A DNA stretch of 64,000 nucleotides from Massilia sp. W12 (GTDB lineage Bacteria; Pseudomonadota; Gammaproteobacteria; Burkholderiales; Burkholderiaceae_D), in NCBI RefSeq assembly GCF_037300705.1, contig NZ_CP147776.1, positions 1,488,001 through 1,552,000 of the forward strand. Reading direction: 5' to 3'. Shown here piece by piece: positions 46,224-52,908 of this stretch. The notes beneath the pieces are model-generated. The model was not told the DNA's origin. It made no database searches and saw only the letters and a program-made list of their open reading frames with translations. A program made the translations under genes and the position numbers. Numbering within the stretch: position 1 is the stretch's first letter; every line of letters starts with the position of its first letter.

Positions 46224-48392
46224 TTAAAAGTCAGCTTTTCCCTGTTCCGCCCATGTCTGCAAAATCTGCGGTGGCGCAAAGCGTTCGCCATATTGCTGCT
46301 GCAATTGTTTCGCGCGCGCAACAAAGGCTTGCGCGCCGACATGTTGCACAAACTGGATCGCGCCCCCGCTCCAGGCCGGGAAGCCGATGCCAAACAGCGA
46401 GCCGATATTTGCATCGCGTGCGCTCATCAACACGCCTTCTTCCAGGCAGCGCAGCGTTTCCAGGCTTTGGATATACAAAATGCGGTCGCGCAAATCTTGC
46501 ATCGGATACTCGCCGGCGCGGCCAAAATGCTGCGCCAATTCCGGCCACAGATATTTTTTGCCTTGCTCCGGGTAGCAATAAAAACCGGCCCCGGCGGCCT
46601 TGCCCTTGCGCCCGAATTCCTGCGTCATGCGCTTGATCACAGCAAACGCAGGATGCTGCTGCCAACTCTGGTCGCCTGCGGCTTCGGCTTGCCGGGCAAT
46701 CGATAAAGTCAGACTCAGACTGACCTCATCTTGCACCGCCAGCGGCCCGACCGGCATGCCGGCTTGCAGCGCTGCCTGCTCAACTTGCGCCGCCGGCACG
46801 CCTTCGCCCAGCATGGCGATGCCTTCCTGCACAAAGCTGCCAAACACCCGGCTGGTGAAAAAGCCGCGCGCATCATTTACCAAAATCGGCAGCTTGCCGA
46901 TTTGCAGCACATAGTCAAATGCGCGCGCCACCGCCGCATCGCTGGTGTTGCGGCCACGGATGATTTCGACCAGCTGCATTTTGTCCACCGGCGAGAAAAA
47001 ATGCAGGCCGATGAAATTGGCCTGATCTTCCACCGCTTCCGCCAGGCTGGAAATCGGCAGGGTTGAGGTATTGCTGGCGAACAGCCCATCTTTCGCCAGA
47101 TAGGGCAGGGCGGCTTTGCTGACCCGCTGTTTTAATTCCAGATCTTCAAACACCGCTTCAATCAGCAAATCACAGCCGTCAAAGGCGGCCGGCTCACAAG
47201 CCGGCGTGATCAGCGCCAGGACCTTGGCCGCATCATCCGCCGTTTTGCGGCCTTGCTTGATCTGTTTTTCCAGCAGACGCGCGGAGTAAGCCTTGCCCTG
47301 TTCCGCCCGTTCCATGCTGACATCTTGCAGCACACAGGGAATGCCACGGCTGGCGTTGGCCCAGGCGATGCCGGCCCCCATCATGCCTGCGCCCAAAATC
47401 CCGACCTTGGCCGCCTTGCGTTTTTCAAAACCTGTGGGACGGCTTTTGCCGCCTTGCACTTCCTGCATCTGGAAAAAGAAAGCGCCAATCATATTTTTCG
47501 CCACCTGGCCGCAAGCCAGCGAAGTGAAATAACGCGCCTCGATTTGCAAAGCATTGTCAAAATCGACCTGTGCGCCTTCCACCATTGCCGCCAAAATCGC
47601 CGCCGGGGCCGGGTAATTGCCGCGCGTTTTGGCGTACAGCATGGCCGGCGCAACTTGTTGCATGCCCATGGTGGCCGGCGTATTCGGCGCGCCGCCCGGC
47701 AGTTTCCAGCCTTTTTGATCCCAGGCTTGCGCGCAATTCGGGCTGAATTCCGCCTCTGCCGGCGCGTCTGGCAATGCGTGGCGCAAAATCAGCGCGCGCG
47801 CCGCCGGCAGCAAGTCTTGCGGCTGCGCCACCAGTTCATGCACAAAGCCAGCCGCCAGCGCATCCGCAGGCCGCATTTTCTTGCCTTCTGACAGATAGGG
47901 CATGGCGTTTTGCATACCCAGCATGCGCACCGTGCGCACCACCCCGCCGGCGCCCGGCAGCAAACCCAAGGTCACTTCCGGGAAAGCCAGTTCGAGCTTA
48001 GGCGCATTCAGACACACGCGGTAATGGCAGCACAGCGCCAATTCCAGGCCGCCGCCTAAAGCGCTGCCATTGATGGCCGCCACCACCGGACGGCCTATGG
48101 TTTCCAGTGCGCGCATGGCGCGGTGATTCGCCATCAGCATTGCATAGCACTGCGCGCGCGAAGCCTGGTCTTGCCCCAGCGCCAGTAATTCTTTCAAATC
48201 GCCGCCGGCAAAAAAAGTCGATTTGGCCGAGGCAATAATCACGCCGCGCAAGCTGGCGCGCTTTTCATACAGTTCTTTAACGCTGGCGGCAAAGGCGTGT
48301 TGAAACGCCTGATTCATGGTGTTGACCGATTGCCCCGGCATGTCGATGGTGAGGGTGGCGATGTGTTCGCTGTCATAGCTGATGTTGATCAT
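46224..48392 (-). CDS. fadJ: Multifunctional fatty-acid oxidation enzyme (enoyl-CoA hydratase / 3-hydroxyacyl-CoA dehydrogenase), FadJ/FadB type
   Basis: A 722-residue two-domain beta-oxidation enzyme. The N-terminal crotonase domain (about 1-190) has the oxyanion segment ALGGGLELALCCHYRVC and the catalytic-region PEVTLGLLPGAGGVVR. The dehydrogenase domain (about 325-500) has the NAD-binding GILGAGMMGAGIAWANASRG and the His motif FIGLHFFSPVDKMQLVEIIR. The C-terminal helical 3HCDH domain follows. It lies 9 bp after the thiolase gene, and a terminator follows. Which of FadJ or FadB is the better name cannot be settled here. Confidence 0.93.
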   Translation of the reverse strand: MINISYDSEHIATLTIDMPGQSVNTMNQAFQHAFAASVKELYEKRASLRGVIIASAKSTFFAGGDLKELLALGQDQASRAQCYAMLMANHRAMRALETIGRPVVAAINGSALGGGLELALCCHYRVCLNAPKLELAFPEVTLGLLPGAGGVVRTVRMLGMQNAMPYLSEGKKMRPADALAAGFVHELVAQPQDLLPAARALILRHALPDAPAEAEFSPNCAQAWDQKGWKLPGGAPNTPATMGMQQVAPAMLYAKTRGNYPAPAAILAAMVEGAQVDFDNALQIEARYFTSLACGQVAKNMIGAFFFQMQEVQGGKSRPTGFEKRKAAKVGILGAGMMGAGIAWANASRGIPCVLQDVSMERAEQGKAYSARLLEKQIKQGRKTADDAAKVLALITPACEPAAFDGCDLLIEAVFEDLELKQRVSKAALPYLAKDGLFASNTSTLPISSLAEAVEDQANFIGLHFFSPVDKMQLVEIIRGRNTSDAAVARAFDYVLQIGKLPILVNDARGFFTSRVFGSFVQEGIAMLGEGVPAAQVEQAALQAGMPVGPLAVQDEVSLSLTLSIARQAEAAGDQSWQQHPAFAVIKRMTQEFGRKGKAAGAGFYCYPEQGKKYLWPELAQHFGRAGEYPMQDLRDRILYIQSLETLRCLEEGVLMSARDANIGSLFGIGFPAWSGGAIQFVQHVGAQAFVARAKQLQQQYGERFAPPQILQTWAEQGKADF

Positions 48393-48401
48393 GTCGCCCT
48401 C

Positions 48402-49604
48402 TTAAATACGTTCAATAATGGTGGCGATGCCCATGCCGCCGCCCACACATAAAGTCGCCAGACCATAGCGCGCCTGACGTAATTCCAATTCATCAAGCAG
48501 CGTGCCGATCAAGATGCAGCCGGTTGCGCCCAGCGGATGGCCCAGCGCAATCGCACCGCCGTTCACATTGATTTTTTCCAGCGGCACATCGAGTTCGCGC
48601 GCAAAGCGCAACACCACCGAGGCGAAGGCTTCATTGACTTCAAACAAATCAATTTGCTCCACCGTCAAACCGGCCATCGCCAGCGCCTTGCGCGTGGCCG
48701 GGGCCGGGCCGGTCAGCATAATCGTCGGTTCGGTGGAGGTGACAGCGCAGGCCACGATGCGCGCCCGCGCACGCAAACCCAGCATGTCGCCAATGGCTTG
48801 ATTGCCGATCAGGCACAGCGCAGCGCCATCGACGATGCCGGAGGAATTGCCGGCGCTGTGCAGATGCTGGATTTGCTCAAGGTGCGGATATTTGGCCAGC
48901 GCCACCGCATCAAAACCCATGCCGCCCAATTGTTCAAACGCCGGTTTCAGTTTGGCCAGGCCTTCCAGCGAGCTGTCGGCTTTGATGAATTCATCTTCCG
49001 CTAAAAGCAGCGCGCCATTCATATCATACACCGGCTTCATGCTCTTAAAGCGGCCGGCGGCGCGCGCGGCGGCGGCTTTTTGTTGCGAAGCCAGGGCAAA
49101 GCGGTCTAATTCCTCACGCGAAAAGCCGGCCAGGGTGGCGATCAAATCCGCGCCAATGCCTTGCGGCACAAAGCCGGTCTGCATGCTGGTGGCCGGATCT
49201 GCGGCCCAGGCGCCCCCGTCATAACCCATGGGCACGCGCGACATACTCTCGACCCCGCCCGCCAACACCAATTGATCCCAGCCGGCGGCGACTTTTTGCG
49301 CCGCCATATTCACCGCCTCCAGGCCGGAAGCGCAAAACCGGTTGATCTGCACCCCGGCGCACTGTGTGTCCCAGTCTGCAGCCAAGAGAGCGGTCTTGGC
49401 GATACAGGCGCCCTGATCCGCCACCGGCGTGACGCAGCCGATCACGGCGTCATCCACCAGCGCGGTATTGAGCTGCAGGCGCTGGCGCATTTCACGCATC
49501 AAGCCGGCCAATAAATCGACCGGCTTGACGGTATGCAAGCTGCCATCTTTCTTCCCCTTGCCGCGTGGTGTGCGGCTGACATCGTAGATCAAGGCTTGAT
49601 TCAT
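48402..49604 (-). CDS. Acetyl-CoA C-acyltransferase (thiolase), FadI/FadA type
   Basis: A 400-residue thiolase catalysing the last beta-oxidation step. The nucleophilic Cys is in [20 protein letters not shown] (about residue 90). The second His and Cys motifs are [20 protein letters not shown] and [12 protein letters not shown] near the C-terminus. The start [20 protein letters not shown] is set by CGGGAG upstream and by family alignment, although the frame is open 50 further codons. It forms an operon with fadJ downstream and is preceded by a sigma-70-type promoter at 49681-49709. Confidence 0.94.
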   Translation of the reverse strand: MNQALIYDVSRTPRGKGKKDGSLHTVKPVDLLAGLMREMRQRLQLNTALVDDAVIGCVTPVADQGACIAKTALLAADWDTQCAGVQINRFCASGLEAVNMAAQKVAAGWDQLVLAGGVESMSRVPMGYDGGAWAADPATSMQTGFVPQGIGADLIATLAGFSREELDRFALASQQKAAAARAAGRFKSMKPVYDMNGALLLAEDEFIKADSSLEGLAKLKPAFEQLGGMGFDAVALAKYPHLEQIQHLHSAGNSSGIVDGAALCLIGNQAIGDMLGLRARARIVACAVTSTEPTIMLTGPAPATRKALAMAGLTVEQIDLFEVNEAFASVVLRFARELDVPLEKINVNGGAIALGHPLGATGCILIGTLLDELELRQARYGLATLCVGGGMGIATIIERI

Positions 49605-49988
49605 GCAAAAAACTCCCGCGCCGGATGGCGCAATGTTGACGCCGCGACAGGCGGCAAAATCAGCGAAACACGCGCCGGCCATGATAGGAGGGATTCGGGA
49701 ACAAAGCAAATGCTTGGTGTTTTGCCCTGGCTTGCGTGCTTTTGACAGTGACAACGCTTCACAAGACCTGATAAAAATTACAGTATGCCAATACTACTAA
49801 TTGAGTTAGATTCTATTTTTGATATGCAATGAATTCCTGATTCTCTTGAAGTCAGGATTTGTTATGCACTTTTAAAGATGCAAATTAAGTGATTTGTATC
49901 TGACTGGTGCATCATCCAACAGCTTTGAGCATACCGGGCTGTATAAAAACCATATGCGCGATTGTGTGCAACTTAGGAGGAGTAATTT
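49605..49988. other. 384-bp intergenic region between thiolase and small peptide gene
   Basis: It holds the promoter of the thiolase operon on the minus strand and an AT-rich stretch (about 49760-49920) toward the small peptide gene. An imperfect inverted repeat CCTGA...TCAGG lies at about 49836-49856. No open frame with a ribosome binding site was found until 49989. Confidence 0.4.
49681..49709 (-). promoter_or_regulatory. Sigma-70-type promoter of the thiolase-fadJ operon
   Basis: On the minus strand TTGCTT (complement of 49704-49709) is followed by exactly 17 bases and TATCAT (complement of 49681-49686). It lies 77 bases upstream of the thiolase ATG. Spacing is optimal and each hexamer deviates from consensus by one or two bases. 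Confidence 0.6.
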
Positions 49989-50162
49989 ATGCGTAAAGCA
50001 TTGCTATTTGTATTTGCTTTTGGCATCAGCGCCGGCTCAGCATTTGCGATTCCACGGGAAATCTGTCTTGACGATTGCTATAACAGATATTTAAACTGCG
50101 AAATCTGGGGAGGGAACAATTGTTTGTCCAGCTATAATCAGTGCACTTTGCGCTGCAGATAA
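49989..50162 (+). CDS. Small secreted six-cysteine peptide (57 residues)
   Basis: A short gene with a near-ideal ribosome binding site (TTAGGAGGAG, 6 bases before the ATG). Residues 1-20 (MRKALLFVFAFGISAGSAFA) are a textbook signal peptide with AFA cleavage. The mature peptide is about 37 residues and has six Cys at positions 26, 30, 37, 45, 52 and 56. The spacing C-X3-C-X6-C-X7-C-X6-C-X3-C is a mirror-symmetric arrangement, with CX3C at both ends as in helical-hairpin disulphide peptides. Aromatic and Asn residues fill the loops. I recognise no family. The codon content is AT-richer than the neighbours. Predicted periplasmic or extracellular; function unknown. Confidence 0.72.
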   Translation: MRKALLFVFAFGISAGSAFAIPREICLDDCYNRYLNCEIWGGNNCLSSYNQCTLRCR

Positions 50163-50176
50163 CCGGGCTTGATGCG

Positions 50177-50323
50177 TCATTGAAACAAGGCAGGGAAGTT
50201 GCGCTCAACTGCACTTTCCTGCTGCATGCGCCGGGTGAGGCAGAGGAAATAGTTGTCCATGCCGGTCGGCGTCATCAGCGTGTAAGTGTCCCCGATTTCC
50301 CCAAACCATCGAAAACCAGGCAT
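50177..50323 (-). pseudogene. 48-residue ORF, probable gene remnant downstream of the decayed gene
   Basis: On the minus strand an ATG at 50323 opens a frame whose product begins MPGFRWFGEIGDTYTLMTPT and ends in a TGA at 50177. Composition (Trp, Tyr, Phe, Gly, charged helix RRMQQESAVERNF) looks like genuine protein rather than a shadow frame. There is no clear ribosome binding site, and it lies just after a decayed gene, so I read it as the surviving C-terminal end of a second protein. It could alternatively be a small functional gene. Confidence 0.35.
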
Positions 50324-50345
50324 GCCAGGCCCGCGCACCGTGGAC

Positions 50346-50716
50346 TTAATCAAACGCCTTCAGCGCCATCCCTTTTTCCAGCATTTCTTGGGCATGGCGC
50401 GCCACCACATCTTCGGGCCAACCCGTGATCCGGCGCAAATTGGGCAGTAGCGCAGCATCAGCTGGCGAATGTACTTCAAAGCTGTCGCATTTGCCATCTC
50501 AATACAAAAAGATCTGGCGATAGACTTTATTGCCGCCATCAAAGCCTATGCTGCTGACTTGCTCCAGCAATGCCGGCGGGATCAGCAGGCCGGCAAAATA
50601 CGCCAGGGCTTCCGGCACGATGGCATAGCCTTCTTTTTCGATCTGGATTTCGCGTGCGCTGTATTCATGCTTTTGCTGCGGGTTTGCAATGCATGCTGCA
50701 GATTTTTGATGCTCAT
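50346..50716 (-). pseudogene. Decayed gene, DUF6892-like, with a frameshift and an in-frame stop
   Basis: The minus strand reads MSIKNLQHALQTRSKSMNT from 50716. Coding similarity then continues in another frame (REIQIEKEGYAIVPEALAYF, then SSIGFDGGNKVYRQIFLY), reaches a TGA at 50499-50501, and resumes directly after it in the same frame (DGKCDSFEVHSPADAALLPN, ending MALKAFD at 50346). The stop sits where related proteins, as I recall them, have Trp in a 'WDG' motif, so TGG to TGA is the likely lesion. The match to DUF6892-type proteins (DGGN...YxQI...WDG...LPNL) is from memory. At least two lesions argue for a dead gene. Confidence 0.6.
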
Positions 50717-50871
50717 GGTCTGGCCTTTTGTTGGGTATGCCAGATTTTGCATCAGATTGCGCAGAGATGTGGATAGAACAATCTGTGTGGCCGGGGGGGG
50801 CAGACAGGAGGCGCAGCACAAGGCTGTGCTGTCAGGAAAAGGAATAGTGTGGGTTAAATCTGCTTGTACAG

Positions 50872-50904
50872 AAAAAACGGGGCGCCACAGGCGTCCCGTT
50901 TTTT
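50872..50904 (-). terminator. Intrinsic terminator of the tandem-repeat gene
   Basis: A stem of 14 base pairs including A-T pairs and one G-U pair (50872-50885 with 50891-50904, loop of 5), with A-run on one side and T-run on the other, so it could act in both directions. It lies 11 bases beyond the end of the tandem-repeat gene. Confidence 0.82.
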
Positions 50905-50914
50905 GCTGGTGAAA

Positions 50915-51760
50915 TCAGATGTTGAGTGCGAGCAGTCCTTGATAGCTGACTGCCGGCTTGGCTGCGTTTACATCAGCATACAGCCAAGTTTGCACAGTCT
51001 GGTCTTGAAATTTGACTGGCGGCGAGGGTTCATGCAGACCGCTTGACAGCGTGACGGTTTGCGCACCGGCTTCCTCGAATTTGACCGGCGGCGAAGGTTC
51101 ATGCAGACCGTCAGACAGCGTGACGGTTTGCGTACCGGCTTCCTCAAATTTGACCGGCGGCGAGGGTTCATGCAGACCGCTTGACAGCGTGACGGTTTGC
51201 GCACCGGCTTCCTCGAATTTGACCGGCGGCGAGGGTTCATGCAGACCGTCAGACAGCGTGACGGTTTGCGCACCGGCTTCCTCGAATTTGACCGGCGGCG
51301 AAGGTTCATGCAGACCGCTTGACAGCGTGACGGTTTGCGCACCGGCTTCCTCGAATTTGACCGGCGGCGAGGGTTCATGCAGACCGCTTGACAGCGTGAC
51401 GGTTTGCGCACCGGCTTCCTCGAACTTGACCGGCGGCGAGGGTTCATGCAGACCGCTTGACAGCGTGACGGTTTGCGCACCGGCTTCCTCGAACTTGACC
51501 GGCGGCGAGGGTTCATGCAGACCGCCAGACAGCGTGACGGTTTGCGCACCGGCTTCCTCGAATTTGACCGGCGGCGAGGGTTCATGCAGACCGCTTGACA
51601 GTGCAACTGTTTGTTGCGCTGCTTGTTGGGTAATCAGGAGTGTGTTGGCTTGGCTGATCAAAAGATTGCCGGGTCCTGCTGCAAGGTGCAAGCCACGGTG
51701 CGCGGCGCAGACTTCAATCGTGTGAATGTGGGCTTGGGGCGGGATATACAGGTCAAGCAT
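50915..51760 (-). CDS. Tandem-repeat protein with 23-residue repeats
   Basis: A 281-residue protein of unknown function. It has a unique N-terminus (MLDLYIPPQAHIHTIEVCAA, residues 1-20, continuing to about 50), then nine copies of GLHEPSPPVKF separated by EEAGAQTVTL plus two or three variable residues (SS, SD or SG), and a unique C-terminus (QDQTVQTWLYADVNAAKPAV, ending LLALNI). The period is 23 residues. Removing the eight extra units leaves a 97-residue protein in which the N- and C-parts join naturally, suggesting expansion of a single ancestral unit. No signal peptide or membrane segment. The ATG has AAGGAG upstream, and a terminator follows. It could be a repeat-scaffold, adhesin or multi-unit precursor. 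Confidence 0.7.
   Translation of the reverse strand: MLDLYIPPQAHIHTIEVCAAHRGLHLAAGPGNLLISQANTLLITQQAAQQTVALSSGLHEPSPPVKFEEAGAQTVTLSGGLHEPSPPVKFEEAGAQTVTLSSGLHEPSPPVKFEEAGAQTVTLSSGLHEPSPPVKFEEAGAQTVTLSSGLHEPSPPVKFEEAGAQTVTLSDGLHEPSPPVKFEEAGAQTVTLSSGLHEPSPPVKFEEAGTQTVTLSDGLHEPSPPVKFEEAGAQTVTLSSGLHEPSPPVKFQDQTVQTWLYADVNAAKPAVSYQGLLALNI
51011..51601. repeat. 69-bp tandem repeat array (about 8.6 copies) inside a coding gene
   Basis: The sequence TTCATGCAGACCG recurs at 51029, 51098, 51167 and every 69 bases to 51581, nine times. Copies differ at only a few positions (for example gcttga, gtcaga or gccaga after the motif; aatttg or aacttg). The period is divisible by three, which also keeps other frames and the opposite strand open through the array. 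Confidence 0.95.
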
Positions 51761-51981
51761 AGTGGCTCCTTGAGTTATTTTGATGCTGATTATTTCTTCA
51801 GCGCATCAATTCTACCTGTCCCTTGCATGAATGCCAGTAAGGGGCAGGCAGGAAGCTATGATCACACTGATAATGTGATGGTCTGGATTGTTGTGCGCCC
51901 AATCTCATTGGCGGCATGCCTGGGCAGGCAGACGGCAGGGCTTGATGCGGGCTTACTGTCAGATGCGCTGCCCGGCTATCA
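51761..51981. promoter_or_regulatory. Upstream region of the repeat gene with a 6-bp palindrome
   Basis: ATCACA and TGTGAT at 51861-51866 and 51874-51879, with a 7-base spacer, form an operator-like dyad about 100 bases upstream of the repeat gene start. No gene is supported in this stretch. A promoter probably lies here, but hexamers are unclear. Confidence 0.3.
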
Positions 51982-52659
51982 CTATTCGTCCCTTAAATGC
52001 TTAGCCGCCTCGCGCAAGGTCAAGCCTGAAAAACGTTCGCGATGCTGTGCTAAAAACGCAGCCACCGCCTGCGGCGCAACGCGCGCATATTCCCGCAGCG
52101 CCCAGCCTATCGCTTTGCGGATGAAAAATTCCTTTTCATGCGCCAGCGCCAGGGCAAAGGCAAACAGGCGCGCCTGGTCGGTTTTTTCTTTGCAGGGCAA
52201 TTGGTGCAGCATGGCGATGCGGCGTTGCCAGAAATCAGCATCCTGCAGCGCGTCTTGCATGGCGGCTTGCGCTGCCGGCTGATCCGGCGCATGCAGCACC
52301 AGATAGCCGATGATTTTGGCGAAGCCGTCAATACTGTCCCACCATACATGACGGCGCGCGAGTTGGCGCAGCCAGACGATATCTTCTTGCAGCAAGAGTT
52401 TGCGGTATTGCCACAGCCAGTCGAGTGCGACGTAATGACATTCGCGCTGCGGATAGTCCCACAATGCAGCGCAGGCTTGCAGCAAAGCTGTGCGTTCGCG
52501 CCAGCGCACGCCCAGCTCGCGTATCGCCGCGCGCCGTTTCGGCGTGGCAATGCCAAAGAATGCAAAGTGATGTTTCATATACGCCTGCATAGCGGGCGCG
52601 GCGCTGGCGTCGGCCACGGCTTGCAGGCAGGCGTGTGCTTGGGCGGCTGGAGTGGGCAT
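51982..52659 (-). CDS. DNA alkylation repair protein AlkD-like
   Basis: A ~225-residue HEAT-like repeat DNA glycosylase that removes 3- or 7-alkylpurines. The family blocks are MKHHFAFFGIATPKRRAAIR (about residues 27-46), CHYVALDWLWQYRKLL, WWDSIDGFAKIIGYLVLHAP and KEFFIRKAIGWALREYARVA. The WWDSID and IRKAIGWALREY motifs are diagnostic. The ATG at 52659 is chosen by family length; starts at 52704 or 52773 are open, but none has a good ribosome binding site. It is divergent from alaS. Confidence 0.85.
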   Translation of the reverse strand: MPTPAAQAHACLQAVADASAAPAMQAYMKHHFAFFGIATPKRRAAIRELGVRWRERTALLQACAALWDYPQRECHYVALDWLWQYRKLLLQEDIVWLRQLARRHVWWDSIDGFAKIIGYLVLHAPDQPAAQAAMQDALQDADFWQRRIAMLHQLPCKEKTDQARLFAFALALAHEKEFFIRKAIGWALREYARVAPQAVAAFLAQHRERFSGLTLREAAKHLRDE

Positions 52660-52838
52660 GGCGGGGCAAAAATCATCAGCATAGCAGTAATGGCGTGAAT
52701 ACATGTTTTGTGCATTGTGATTGTTTGGCAATGCGGTGTCTGGCGCGGCAAGCCAACTTGTCGCATGCTTCATTGGAAGAATGCTTCACTTCACCGTGCA
52801 GCCTGAACATGCCATGAAAACTTGCGCCCCGATTGCCG

Positions 52839-52844
52839 TATAAT
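52839..52844 (+). promoter_or_regulatory. TATAAT (-10) box of alaS
   Basis: A perfect TATAAT 64 bases before the alaS start, preceded by a GC-rich stretch with no strong -35 element. It lies in the 249-bp gap between the divergent alkD-like gene and alaS. Confidence 0.5.
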
Positions 52845-52908
52845 CAGTTTTTTCCAGTATTGCCAAGCCCTGATGGGCGCAATCCCGCTAACTCAATAAG
52901 CCAGACAC

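Noticed and set aside
51011-51601. CRISPR-like array
   Set aside because: The repeat is continuous 69-bp units with no unique spacers, and no cas genes are present.
50968-51606. 212-residue minus-strand frame rich in Arg/Ser through the repeat array
   Set aside because: Same periodicity artefact; the 281-residue frame has the proper start and unique ends.
51012-51725. 237-residue plus-strand open frame through the repeat array
   Set aside because: Open only because the 69-bp period is a multiple of three. There is no ribosome binding site, while the minus strand has one and a terminator.
50915-51760. Multi-core RiPP precursor with repeated modified cores
   Set aside because: No modifying enzyme, protease or transporter gene is nearby. 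The idea is kept only as a possibility in the gene description.
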